Shown here: piece after piece, positions 1 to 6,413 of the stretch
Layout: every line of letters starts with the position of its first letter
Numbering within the stretch: the stretch's first letter is position 1
From: Chloroflexota bacterium
Lineage (GTDB): Bacteria > Chloroflexota > Limnocylindria > Limnocylindrales > CSP1-4
NCBI GenBank assembly: GCA_029858845.1
Contig: JAOUEG010000033.1
Coordinates: 1-11,920 of the forward strand
Direction: 5' to 3'
Length of the DNA: 11,920 nt
Made by a program: the position numbers and the translations under genes
The notes under the pieces: model-generated
Databases searched by the model: none
What the model saw: the letters and a program-made list of their open reading frames with translations, nothing else
What the model was told of the DNA's origin: nothing

Positions 1-205
1 CCTCGCTCTCGAACTCCACCGCCCTGGGCGCCACGATGTCGCGAGGGGCGAGGTCGCCCGCCTGCACCTGGAGTGACTGCTGCGGGAAGAGGTCCACACC
101 GAGGATGGCGGTCATCACCAGGATGAGGATCGCCGACGCGATCCCGAGTCGCGTGGCATCGCCTCGGGTGAAGGAGCTCAGTGAGGACGGCCTGTGGGTG
201 AGCAT
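1..205 (-). CDS. pgpH: 7TM-HD family phosphohydrolase (PgpH/YqfF-type), N-terminal fragment
   Basis: Only the first 68 codons lie in the window; the gene continues past base 1. The visible part has a short polar start, one hydrophobic segment (about residues 20-38, LGIASAILILVMTAILGVDL) and then an extracytoplasmic stretch containing QAGDLAPRDIVAPRAVEFES. A single N-terminal TM followed by a 'G-x-x-A-x-x-x-I-x-A-P-x' stretch is typical of 7TMR-HDED proteins such as PgpH, which in Firmicutes hydrolyse c-di-AMP through a C-terminal cytoplasmic HD domain. That domain is not visible here, so the enzymatic role is inferred from the N-terminus and from the position after rpsU-yqeY, where pgpH is commonly found. 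The ATG at 205-203 is the only good start: an in-frame TGA lies 30 bases further upstream. It begins 24 nt after the yqeY stop, so co-transcription is likely. There is no clear Shine-Dalgarno. Confidence 0.72.
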   Translation of the reverse strand, partial: MLTHRPSSLSSFTRGDATRLGIASAILILVMTAILGVDLFPQQSLQVQAGDLAPRDIVAPRAVEFESE

Positions 206-216
206 CAGCTGATCCC

Positions 217-231
217 GACGGGAGGCCCGTC
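217..231 (-). other. Short GC stem-loop between yqeY and pgpH
   Basis: GACGGG-AGG-CCCGTC is a perfect 6-bp inverted repeat with a 3-nt loop. It overlaps the yqeY stop codon (232-230) and lies 12 nt before the next start. There is no T-tract on the transcribed strand, so it is not a convincing terminator. It could be an intercistronic hairpin or chance in GC-rich DNA. Confidence 0.3.
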
Positions 232-709
232 AGTGCGTCCCGCCGTCGTGGGCCGTCAGGTCGGCCTTCGCAAGGGCCTGCGCCACGAGACCGCTCACGA
301 CCTTTCCGTCGGCGCGCCCACGGGTCCGCGGCGACAGCCAGCCCATGACCTTGCCGAGGTCGCGGGCGGACGAGGCGCCGGTGGCGGCGATGGCCTCCGC
401 GATCAGGCCGCCGATCTCGGCTTCGCTGAGGGGGGCGGGCAGGTAGCCGGAGAGGATGTCGATCTCGGCCTGTTCCTTGTCAGCGAGGTCCTGGCGCCCG
501 GCGTTCGTGTACGCCTCCACCGACTCACGGCGCGTCTTGACCTCGCGGCCGATGACCGCGAGGTACTCGTCGTCCGTCAGCGGTCGCTGGTTCTTCTTTT
601 CGGCGCCATACGCGGCGTTCGCGACCATCCTGAGGACGTCACGGCGCAGCACATCACCAGCGCGCATGGCGGCGATGATGTCCGTTTGGACTCGATCGTG
701 AAGGGACAC
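230..709 (-). CDS. yqeY: GatB/YqeY domain protein
   Basis: A 159-aa protein matching the stand-alone YqeY family (usually about 150 aa). This family shares the C-terminal tRNA-binding-like domain of the GatB subunit of Asp/Glu-tRNA amidotransferase, but its own role is unclear. Visible family traits are the N-terminal MSLHDRVQTDIIAAMRAGD, the central KTRRESVEAYTNAGRQDLADKE-type helical region near residues 57-80, a YLPAPLSEAEI segment and the C-terminal GKVMGWLSPRTRGRADGKVV. The start is GTG at 709-707; it gives the expected N-terminus and an in-frame TAG lies just upstream. A GAGG stretch about 11-12 nt upstream is a weak, distant Shine-Dalgarno. The gene follows rpsU and precedes pgpH, the order conserved in many Gram-positive and related genomes, so it is probably read from the rpsU promoter. 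Confidence 0.9.
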   Translation of the reverse strand: MSLHDRVQTDIIAAMRAGDVLRRDVLRMVANAAYGAEKKNQRPLTDDEYLAVIGREVKTRRESVEAYTNAGRQDLADKEQAEIDILSGYLPAPLSEAEIGGLIAEAIAATGASSARDLGKVMGWLSPRTRGRADGKVVSGLVAQALAKADLTAHDGGTH

Positions 710-769
710 CGGTCTTGGCTACCTCGGGCAGTACTCGGACGCCCGCGGGGCCGCAGGGATCGGACGGGA

Positions 770-785
770 CGAGGCGCTCGCCTCG
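770..785 (-). terminator. Stem-loop after rpsU (attenuator or weak terminator)
   Basis: CGAGGCG-CT-CGCCTCG is a perfect 7-bp inverted repeat starting 6 nt after the rpsU stop codon (which ends at 792). On the transcribed strand it is followed by TCCCGTCC rather than a run of Ts, so full intrinsic termination is doubtful. It could attenuate read-through into yqeY or protect the short rpsU mRNA 3' end. The structure is seen; the role is inference. Confidence 0.4.
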
Positions 786-791
786 GATCGC

Positions 792-977
792 TCAGCCGAC
801 CTGCGTTCGGGCGTTCTTCTTGCGCTTGGCTTCCTTGCGCTTTCGCTTCACGGAGGGCTTCTCGTAGTGCTCACGGCGGCGAGCTTCGGCGAGGATGCCA
901 CTCTGCTGGATCTTCTTGTTGAAGCGGCGCAGGGCGCTTTCGAACGTCTCGTTCTCTCCCACTCGGACTTCAGCCAA
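792..977 (-). CDS. rpsU: 30S ribosomal protein S21
   Basis: A 61-aa basic protein with the S21 pattern: VRVGENETFESALRRFNKKI, then QQSGILAEARRREHYEKPS and a lysine/arginine-rich tail (VKRKRKEAKRKKNARTQ). S21 binds the small ribosomal subunit near the 3' end of 16S rRNA and helps initiation. The frame stays open upstream to an ATG at 1067-1065, but the extra 30 residues are not S21-like and lie in the leader. The start that fits both family and ribosome binding is TTG at 977-975, preceded by a strong GAGGAGG (994-988) with a 10-nt spacer. It is the first gene of the rpsU-yqeY-pgpH unit and has a good promoter about 100 bp upstream. Confidence 0.93.
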   Translation of the reverse strand: MAEVRVGENETFESALRRFNKKIQQSGILAEARRREHYEKPSVKRKRKEAKRKKNARTQVG

Positions 978-985
978 TCGGTGTT

Positions 986-994
986 CACCTCCTC
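986..994 (-). promoter_or_regulatory. Strong Shine-Dalgarno for rpsU that decides a TTG start
   Basis: The minus strand reads GAGGAGGTG here, near-perfect anti-16S complementarity, 10 nt before the TTG at 977. No ATG or GTG lies in the rpsU frame downstream of this site within the S21-homologous N-terminus. The site therefore argues for TTG initiation and against the longer ATG form. Confidence 0.75.
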
Positions 995-1078
995 GAGCCA
1001 AGGTTCGTGCGACGTGCGTGCGGTTCGCGGCCAGCCGAACTCGACGCCAGCCCCGTGGACGGGCCACAGAGCCGCCGG

Positions 1079-1107
1079 AGTCTACCCGAGGCCTCCGGCA
1101 CGGTCAA
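1079..1107 (-). promoter_or_regulatory. Sigma70/SigA-type promoter for rpsU-yqeY-pgpH
   Basis: On the minus strand TTGACC (1107-1102, five of six to the -35 consensus) is followed by exactly 17 nt and then TAGACT (1084-1079, four of six to the -10 consensus). Transcription would start near 1072, giving a leader of about 95 nt before the rpsU TTG. The leader contains a possible 5-bp hairpin (1023-1027 pairing with 1036-1040). This is the best promoter match I found in the window. Confidence 0.65.
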
Positions 1108-1131
1108 ACCCGCGGACCGTCCCTCGGACCA

Positions 1132-1170
1132 CCCCGCATCCAGCCGGTCCGGGCATCGTAGGATGCGGGG
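1132..1170. promoter_or_regulatory. Perfect 10-bp inverted repeat upstream of the acyl-CoA synthetase
   Basis: CCCCGCATCC (1132-1141) and GGATGCGGGG (1161-1170) are exact reverse complements separated by 19 nt. The loop side also carries a nested repeat GCATC-GTAG-GATGC (1153-1166), so GCATC/GATGC competes for two pairings. The element ends 24 nt before the synthetase start and contains TAGGAT (1159-1164), a possible -10. It could be a regulator operator or an RNA hairpin in the synthetase leader. A second small palindrome, ACGGCTGCCGT, follows at 1172-1182. The structure is seen; the function is inferred. Confidence 0.5.
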
Positions 1171-1194
1171 AACGGCTGCCGTGATTGGAATGCC

Positions 1195-2847
1195 ATGGCG
1201 ACGACCCTGCTGGATCTGCTCGACACCGCGGTCAGGCGCTACGAGGCGCGCAACGCACTGAGCCTCCGTCGCGACGACGGGACGACGACGCATTGGACGT
1301 ACCGCGAGCTCGGCAAACGTGCCCGGATCGCCGCCTGGCGGCTGCACGCGCTTGGGCTCCAGCCCGGCGATCGTGTGTTGACCTGGTCGCCCTCGACTCC
1401 CGCGCTGCCGGCCGCGTATTTCGGGGCGATGTTCAACCGGCTCATCTACGTCCCACTCGACCAGCGGATGTCCGCGGATGCCATCGAGCGGATCCGGGTC
1501 AAGTCGGGCGCGGCACACCTCCTGGTGGGGACGGGTCGCGATGCGCCCGACCCGAACGCGATGGGCATGGGAGACTTCCCGACGACCACCATCGAGGACC
1601 TCTGCGCCGACCCGGACGCGACCTTCCCGCCGGACTGGGAAGCCCAGGTGGACGCATGGCCGCCACCCGACCCGGACGACGTGTTCCAGCTGGTGTTCAC
1701 GTCCGGCACGACGGGCATGCCGAAGGGCGTGATGCTGGCCCATGACAACATGCTGGCCGCCGTCGGCACGTTCCATCGGATCGTCCCGCCGATGGAGCAC
1801 CGGCTCGTCTCCATCCTGCCGCTGTCGCATTCGCTGGAGCAGAACGTATCGCTCTACTACGCGATGGATGTGGGGGCCGACATCCTGTACGTGCGGAGCC
1901 GGAACCCACGTGTCATCTTCGACGCGCTGCGCGACCATCGGGTCACGACCATGCTCGTCGTCCCGGCGATGCTCGACCTCATCTGGTCAGCCATCTCCCG
2001 TGAGGTGGCCAAGCGCGGTCGGGAAGCCGCGTTCGACCGTTCGCGGCGGATCGCCAGGCGCCTGCCGATGGGGCTCCGACGCGTGATCTTCCGCTCGGTG
2101 CACGCGCAACTCGGGGGCAGCCTGCGGCTGCTCGTCTCGGCCGGAGCCTACCTCCCGCCGGCGCTGCAGCAGGGGTTCGAGGATCTCGGCATCATGGTCC
2201 TCCAGGGATACGGGGCGACCGAGACGGCGGCGGGCGCCGCCACGACGTTCAAGGACCACCCGACGGGCTCGGTGGGCACACCGCCGCCGCCGATCGAGAT
2301 GCGCATCGCAGCGGACGGCGAAGTGCAGTTTCGTGGGCCGACCATGTTCAAAGGGTACTGGCAAGACCCCGGCGCCACGCAGGCGGCCTTCACCGACGAT
2401 GGTTGGTACATGACCGGCGACCTCGGGAAGCTGGACGAGAAGGGGCACCTCATCCTGCACGGCCGCAAACGCGACATGATCGTCCTGCCCAACGGCTTCA
2501 ACGTCTTCCCGGAGGACATCGAGATCGCGCTGCGCGACGCCGGCGTCCGCGACGCCGTGGTGATCGAGACGCTGCCGGGCCGGATCGAGGCCATGGTCCT
2601 CGGGCCCGACGGCCCAGTCGGCGGGCAGGCGCCGCCGGAGGCTGAGGTGCGCGAGTCGATCACCGCTGCCGTCAAGCGGGCGAACGCCGTGCTCGGAGCC
2701 AACCAGCGCGTCGCCGCCTGGCGCCTCTGGCCCGAACCGGACTTCCCAAGGACGCACACGATGAAGGTCAAACGCGATCCCGTCCGCGCCTGGGCCGCCG
2801 AATCCCCTGGTGCGTCCTCGGTGGACGGCGGCGAGGCCCCGGGCTGA
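1195..2847 (+). CDS. AMP-dependent synthetase/ligase, long-chain acyl-CoA synthetase-like
   Basis: A 550-aa member of the ANL adenylating superfamily. Such enzymes activate a carboxylic acid with ATP to an acyl-adenylate and transfer it to CoA. Visible core motifs in order are the P-loop TSGTTGMPKG (169-178), YGATE (339-343), YMTGDL (405-410), the hinge region GRKRDMIVLPNGFNVFPEDIE (423-443) and the C-terminal lid FPRTHTMKVKR, where K524 is the expected catalytic lysine. The 'LPNGFNVFPEDIE' hinge and the overall length resemble bacterial long-chain fatty acyl-CoA ligases (FadD15-like); the true substrate cannot be read. The ATG at 1195 begins the typical N-terminus, with a weak GGAA about 5 nt upstream. 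It is the only plus-strand gene, divergent from rpsU and convergent with the lipoprotein gene (14-bp gap), and is probably an independent unit controlled from the inverted-repeat region. Confidence 0.88.
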   Translation: MATTLLDLLDTAVRRYEARNALSLRRDDGTTTHWTYRELGKRARIAAWRLHALGLQPGDRVLTWSPSTPALPAAYFGAMFNRLIYVPLDQRMSADAIERIRVKSGAAHLLVGTGRDAPDPNAMGMGDFPTTTIEDLCADPDATFPPDWEAQVDAWPPPDPDDVFQLVFTSGTTGMPKGVMLAHDNMLAAVGTFHRIVPPMEHRLVSILPLSHSLEQNVSLYYAMDVGADILYVRSRNPRVIFDALRDHRVTTMLVVPAMLDLIWSAISREVAKRGREAAFDRSRRIARRLPMGLRRVIFRSVHAQLGGSLRLLVSAGAYLPPALQQGFEDLGIMVLQGYGATETAAGAATTFKDHPTGSVGTPPPPIEMRIAADGEVQFRGPTMFKGYWQDPGATQAAFTDDGWYMTGDLGKLDEKGHLILHGRKRDMIVLPNGFNVFPEDIEIALRDAGVRDAVVIETLPGRIEAMVLGPDGPVGGQAPPEAEVRESITAAVKRANAVLGANQRVAAWRLWPEPDFPRTHTMKVKRDPVRAWAAESPGASSVDGGEAPG

Positions 2848-2861
2848 GCCGAGCCTGGATC

Positions 2862-3422
2862 TCAGGACGGGATGTCGACCCCGATCCCGAGGTTCTCGAG
2901 CGCCGACTGGATATCCGGTGCGGCGGGGTCGCGGGCCTCGCCCGGAAGCCATGAGTACAGGACGACCGTCGAGCCCACGATCCGGATGACGTGCACCGTG
3001 CCCAAGGGGGCCTGGACACGTCCGGGCCCGCTCGCGAGATACCCGGCCTGCTCGCGCGCCGCCGCGGCCGCCTCACCGGCGTCGGACAGTTCGTAGACGA
3101 CCACGTACCCGCCGCCCGGGTCTTCCGGCAGCTGGACCTGGTAGACGGCCCGTGCCGCGTCCGCGAGCCGCTCGGCCTCGGCCGGTCGGAACGGTACCTG
3201 GGCGTCCGTGAGGATGAGGCTGCGCGCGCCCAGGACCCGGACCAGGTCGGCGCGCGTCAGGGCGACCGTCGGGCTGACGGTGAGATCCGGACCGGCCGGG
3301 ACCGGCGGGAAGGTGGTGGCCGGACCGTCCGTCGTCGCACATCCGCCGAGCAGGATGGCCGCCACGACGCCGACGGCGAACGGGGACGCGCGACGGACCC
3401 GCGACGGCGTGGGGCCCCTCAT
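2862..3422 (-). CDS. Putative lipoprotein of unknown function
   Basis: A 186-aa protein I do not recognise. The N-terminus is a lipoprotein signal: basic residues (R8, R10, R11), a hydrophobic stretch (about 14-25) and the lipobox LGGC with C28 as the predicted lipidated cysteine. A Thr/Pro-rich linker follows (TTDGPATTFPPVPAGPD). The rest is a small mixed alpha/beta domain with TRADLVRVLGARSLILTDAQ, an Ala/Glu-rich helix and VHVIRIVGSTVVLYSW, ending IGVDIPS. No catalytic motif is obvious. The ATG at 3422-3420 shares ATGA with the HIT gene stop, indicating translational coupling; an ATG 24 codons upstream is in frame but would run through the HIT gene and bury the signal peptide. It is the last gene before the convergent synthetase. 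It probably acts at the outer face of the membrane; function unknown. Confidence 0.8.
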   Translation of the reverse strand: MRGPTPSRVRRASPFAVGVVAAILLGGCATTDGPATTFPPVPAGPDLTVSPTVALTRADLVRVLGARSLILTDAQVPFRPAEAERLADAARAVYQVQLPEDPGGGYVVVYELSDAGEAAAAAREQAGYLASGPGRVQAPLGTVHVIRIVGSTVVLYSWLPGEARDPAAPDIQSALENLGIGVDIPS

Positions 3423-3778
3423 CCCGGCGGCCACTCGAACGGGCGTCCCCCCATCAAGTGCAGATGAAGGTGATCGACCGACTGCCCGCCCCATCTGCCG
3501 ACATTGGTCACGACCCGATACCCGTCGGCGGCGATGCCCTCTGTCCGGGCGATCTCGGCGGCGGCGGCGAACAGGCGACCCAGCAACGGCCCGTCAGCGT
3601 CCGTGAGCTCCACTGCGGAGGCGATGTGGCGGCGCGGCAGGAGCAGGATGTGGGTCGGCGCCCGGGGGGCGATGTCACGGATCGCGATGACCAGGTCGTC
3701 CTCGTGGACGCGCTCCGACGGGACCTCCCCGGCTACGACACGGCAGAACAGGCATTCGGACGCGGTATCGCTGCTCAT
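3419..3778 (-). CDS. HIT family (histidine triad) nucleotide hydrolase
   Basis: A 119-aa HINT/PKCI-type histidine triad protein of normal size. The active-site motif is DHLHLHLMGG, with the triad H103, H105 and H107; this family hydrolyses purine nucleoside phosphoramidates and related AMP conjugates. C9 and C12 (ECLFC), with a histidine at residue 51, fit the zinc-binding site of the HINT branch, and the N-terminal FCRVVAGEVPSERVHEDD is characteristic. The ATG at 3778-3776 has a strong Shine-Dalgarno (GAGGAGGA at 3790-3783). It follows the membrane protein gene by 16 nt and overlaps the lipoprotein start by ATGA. A hit gene between prmA and rpsU is part of a widely conserved cluster. Confidence 0.93.
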   Translation of the reverse strand: MSSDTASECLFCRVVAGEVPSERVHEDDLVIAIRDIAPRAPTHILLLPRRHIASAVELTDADGPLLGRLFAAAAEIARTEGIAADGYRVVTNVGRWGGQSVDHLHLHLMGGRPFEWPPG

Positions 3779-3782
3779 CTCA

Positions 3783-3790
3783 TCCTCCTC
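3783..3790 (-). promoter_or_regulatory. Strong Shine-Dalgarno of the HIT gene
   Basis: The minus strand reads GAGGAGGA, ending 4 nt before the ATG. It lies in the short gap after the membrane protein stop and supports independent re-initiation inside the operon. Confidence 0.7.
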
Positions 3791-3794
3791 GACC

Positions 3795-4256
3795 TCACCA
3801 GATCGTGGGCTTCGCGCTCATCAGGAATCCGATGGTCCCTACCAGCCCCGCCATCAGGTACGAAACGTAGCGTTGCCTCCGGGCGCGATCCTTCCAGACG
3901 CTGTCGTCCGCGGACGCCTTGACACCGATCAGGCGCCGCAGGTTCGGTCGCTGGATGAAGAAGGCGATCGCGAGATTCACGAAGTAGATCCCGAGCGCGA
4001 ACATGAGCCAGGGCTGCTGCAGCATCGCCGGACCCAGATACGAGACGAGGCCGATCCCGGTCAGCGCCAGACCCGCGCCGATGATCACCGTCCCATGCGA
4101 CTGGGCCCACAACAACCCGCGCACGACCCCGCTCTCCGACTCGACCGTGGCGCGCCGCGTGCGGAGCGCGAACGGCAGCAGGATGGACGGCAGGAACAGG
4201 GTGATGGCGAGGGTGACGTGGACGAGCAGCAGGATCGGGAACAGGTTCGCGGGCAT
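3795..4256 (-). CDS. Four-TM integral membrane protein of unknown function
   Basis: A 153-aa hydrophobic protein with four likely membrane helices at about residues 5-30, 52-74, 83-101 and 130-147. Short loops separate them, and a basic/polar cytoplasmic-type segment (about 102-129, RRLIGVKASADDSVWKDRARRQ) precedes the last helix. H13 in the first helix and H54 at the start of the second are placed like possible metal- or heme-ligating residues in small four-helix membrane proteins of the CopD/DUF2269 type. That resemblance is a guess from topology, not a recognised match. It lies 37 nt after prmA and 16 nt before the HIT gene, so it is probably part of the dnaJ-prmA operon. The ATG at 4256 has no clear Shine-Dalgarno. 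In many relatives of this cluster rsmE lies after prmA; here this protein takes that place. Confidence 0.82.
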   Translation of the reverse strand: MPANLFPILLLVHVTLAITLFLPSILLPFALRTRRATVESESGVVRGLLWAQSHGTVIIGAGLALTGIGLVSYLGPAMLQQPWLMFALGIYFVNLAIAFFIQRPNLRRLIGVKASADDSVWKDRARRQRYVSYLMAGLVGTIGFLMSAKPTIW

Positions 4257-4293
4257 CGCGCTGGATTGTACGGTCAGACGGTCATCGGCCCGT

Positions 4294-5289
4294 TCAATGG
4301 CGTCGGTGGGCCTGCAGGCTCACCCAGTCGCCTTCGTGGGCCCGGCCGGCGATCTTCAGCCCGGCCGCCTCGAACGCCGCGCTCACGTCCGCTTCCCGGT
4401 CCACGAAGATACCGCTCGCCAGAAGCGTGCCGCCGGGCCGCAGCTCGTCGCCAAGCAGGGGCGCCAGGGGGACGAGGACGCCGGCGATGAGGTTTGCGAG
4501 TACGACGTCGAATGGCGGATCCCCCGAGGGCACGCTCCCGACCCGCGCCCGGACGCGGCGCGCGACATGATTTCGCCGAGCGTTGACGGCCGTCGATTCG
4601 ATGGCGATCGGGTCGGTATCCACGCCGACCGCGCCGGCGGCACCGAGCGCGAGCGCCGCGATAGCGAGGATCCCTGAACCGCAGCCGACGTCGAGCACCC
4701 GGGCGCCCGCCAGCGCCCCGCGCTCGGCCAGGGACTCCAGCGAGGCGAGGCACAACCGGGTGGTCGGATGAAGACCGGTCCCGAAGGCCATGCCCGGATC
4801 CATGGCGATGACGACGTCGCCGGGAGCGCGGCGGTGGCGGCGCCAGGTCGGCCGGATGACGAGATGTCGGCCGACGCGAAGGACCGGGAAGTGCGCCTTC
4901 CAGGCCTCTGCCCAGTCCTCCTCGTGCACGAGCCGCGTTCGCAGCTCGCCGATGGGGCGCAGGCCGAACGTCTGCAGATGGCCCAGCGCCTCGGCCGCGT
5001 CCGCGGCAGCCGCCTCGCTCGCGACACGATCCCGCGCCGGCACGTAGCCGCGCACGACGGCCGGCCGTGCCGGGTCTACGCGGGCGCCGAGCCCCTCGTC
5101 CACGAGTTCGAACGCCGGCTCCACGGTCGTGCCGCCGGAGGCATAGCGGGCCAGGATCTCGGACACCGCCTCGACCGCTTCGAGGTCGGCCTCGACCGAC
5201 AGCTCCAGCCAGGCATCCGCCCTGGTTTCCGGATCGCGGGCATCGCCCGCGCGCACGGGACGCGCCTCGGCCGGCCCCGGGGCCGCCAT
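4294..5289 (-). CDS. prmA: Ribosomal protein L11 methyltransferase
   Basis: A 331-aa PrmA-type enzyme that trimethylates lysines and the N-terminus of ribosomal protein L11 using S-adenosylmethionine. An N-terminal substrate-recognition region with AWLELSVEADLEAVEAVSEI (26-45) is followed by the linker containing EEDWAEAWKAHFPVLRVG. The signature MDPGMAFGTGLHPTT (163-177) leads into the methyltransferase fold with DVGCGSGILA (200-209), an acidic VGVDTDP strand end and ANLIAG (265-270). It is somewhat longer than the usual 290-310 aa because of an Ala/Arg-rich N-terminal extension (about 22 residues). If that extension is spurious, a later start is possible. The ATG at 5289 overlaps the dnaJ stop as TGATG, which strongly supports coupling to dnaJ and this start. 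dnaJ-prmA is a conserved pair. Confidence 0.93.
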   Translation of the reverse strand: MAAPGPAEARPVRAGDARDPETRADAWLELSVEADLEAVEAVSEILARYASGGTTVEPAFELVDEGLGARVDPARPAVVRGYVPARDRVASEAAAADAAEALGHLQTFGLRPIGELRTRLVHEEDWAEAWKAHFPVLRVGRHLVIRPTWRRHRRAPGDVVIAMDPGMAFGTGLHPTTRLCLASLESLAERGALAGARVLDVGCGSGILAIAALALGAAGAVGVDTDPIAIESTAVNARRNHVARRVRARVGSVPSGDPPFDVVLANLIAGVLVPLAPLLGDELRPGGTLLASGIFVDREADVSAAFEAAGLKIAGRAHEGDWVSLQAHRRH

Positions 5290-6404
5290 CAGAGTCCGAG
5301 CTTCTCGCGAAGGCCGGGCTGGCCGGCCTGCTCGCCGGCTTCCTTGGCGTAGGCCTCCAGCAATTCCCGCTGCTTCTTGGAGAGCTTGGTCGGGACCTGC
5401 ACGTCGACGAGGACGTGGAGGTCTCCGCGCGCGCCCGACCTCCGGAGGTGCGGAACGCCCTTGCCACGGAGGCGGATCTCGGTCGCCGGCTGGGTGCCGG
5501 CCTTGATCTCGACCTCCTCATCACCGTCCACCGTCGGCACGCTGATCCGGGTGCCGAGCGCGGCCTGGGCGATGGAGACCTTGGCCTCGTAGTAGAGCTC
5601 CGTGCCGTCCCGCTGGAGGCTCGGGTGCGGTGCGACGTGGACGGCCACGTACAGACTGCCGGGTGGACCTCCGCGCGGCCCCAGCTCGCCCTCGTTCGTC
5701 AGGCGAATCTGATGACCCTCGTCGATCCCTGCGGGGATCGCGACCCTGAGCGCACGCTTGCGCTCCGTCCGGCCATCGCCCCGACAGGTCTCGCACGGTG
5801 ATTCCACGACCTTGCCCTCGCCGCGACACCGCGGGCAGGCGCTCACGTTGACCATCTGGCCGAGCATCGTCTGGCGGACGCTGCGTACCTCGCCCCGACC
5901 CTGGCACTGGGGACACGTGACGGGCTCCGTCCCGACCTTCGCGCCGGTCCCCGAGCAGGTCTCACAGCGGTCTAGGACCCGGAACTCGATCTCCTTCTCC
6001 GTTCCGTTGACGGCCTCCTCGAACGTGATCCGAAGGTCATAGCGCAGGTCCGCCCCCGGCTGCGGGCGGCCTCGCCGTGCGGCGCTGCCGCCGGCGCTCC
6101 CGCCGAAGAAGGCGTCGAAGATGTCGCTGAACCCGCCGAACCCCTCGAATCCGGCGCCCGGGCCGCCGGTCGATCCGTCCACCCCGGCCCGTCCGAACAT
6201 GTCGTAGCGCTGACGACGCTCCGGGTCGGACAGGACCTGGTATGCGTCGTTGATCTCCTTGAAGCGGTCGTGTGCCGCCGGGTCCGCACTCACGTCCGGG
6301 TGCCACTGCTGGGCCTGCTTGCGGAAGGCGCGCTTGATCTCGGCGTCGCTTGCGCCGCGCTCGACGCCCAGGATCTCGTACAGGTCGCGCTCGGTGGTAG
6401 CCAT
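5289..6404 (-). CDS. dnaJ: Molecular chaperone DnaJ (Hsp40)
   Basis: A complete 371-aa type I DnaJ, the J-domain co-chaperone that stimulates DnaK ATPase and delivers clients. The J domain (about 5-70) contains HPD at 35-37. A Gly/Phe-rich linker covers about 71-105. The zinc-binding domain has four CxxCxGxG repeats beginning at C147, C164, C190 and C204, so both zinc centres are intact. Two C-terminal beta domains include VAIPAGIDEGHQIRLTNEGE and the RLRGKGVPHLR motif. The ATG at 6404 gives the canonical N-terminus; there is no Shine-Dalgarno, but TAGACT lies 9 nt upstream, so the mRNA may be nearly leaderless. No dnaK or grpE lies next to it in this window, and I see no CIRCE element. prmA follows with a 1-nt TGATG overlap. 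Confidence 0.97.
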   Translation of the reverse strand: MATTERDLYEILGVERGASDAEIKRAFRKQAQQWHPDVSADPAAHDRFKEINDAYQVLSDPERRQRYDMFGRAGVDGSTGGPGAGFEGFGGFSDIFDAFFGGSAGGSAARRGRPQPGADLRYDLRITFEEAVNGTEKEIEFRVLDRCETCSGTGAKVGTEPVTCPQCQGRGEVRSVRQTMLGQMVNVSACPRCRGEGKVVESPCETCRGDGRTERKRALRVAIPAGIDEGHQIRLTNEGELGPRGGPPGSLYVAVHVAPHPSLQRDGTELYYEAKVSIAQAALGTRISVPTVDGDEEVEIKAGTQPATEIRLRGKGVPHLRRSGARGDLHVLVDVQVPTKLSKKQRELLEAYAKEAGEQAGQPGLREKLGL

Positions 6405-6413
6405 CGCGACGAA

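Noticed and set aside
985..1938. Long minus-strand open frame (317 aa) across the rpsU leader and the start of the synthetase gene
   Set aside because: It is antisense to a well-motifed AMP-binding enzyme, has no recognisable domain and a low-complexity Arg/Gly-rich translation typical of GC-rich shadow frames.
1987..2952. Minus-strand open frame (321 aa) opposite the synthetase C-terminal half
   Set aside because: Shadow of a real gene; it also overlaps the lipoprotein gene on the same strand in another frame.
3504..4490. Plus-strand open frame (328 aa) opposite the HIT and membrane protein genes
   Set aside because: Highly charged, repetitive translation with no domain, antisense to convincing genes.
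4274..5524. Minus-strand 416-aa open frame
   Set aside because: It is a second frame of prmA and the dnaJ end; the Arg/Gly/Ser-rich translation shows no domain while the prmA frame has every expected motif.
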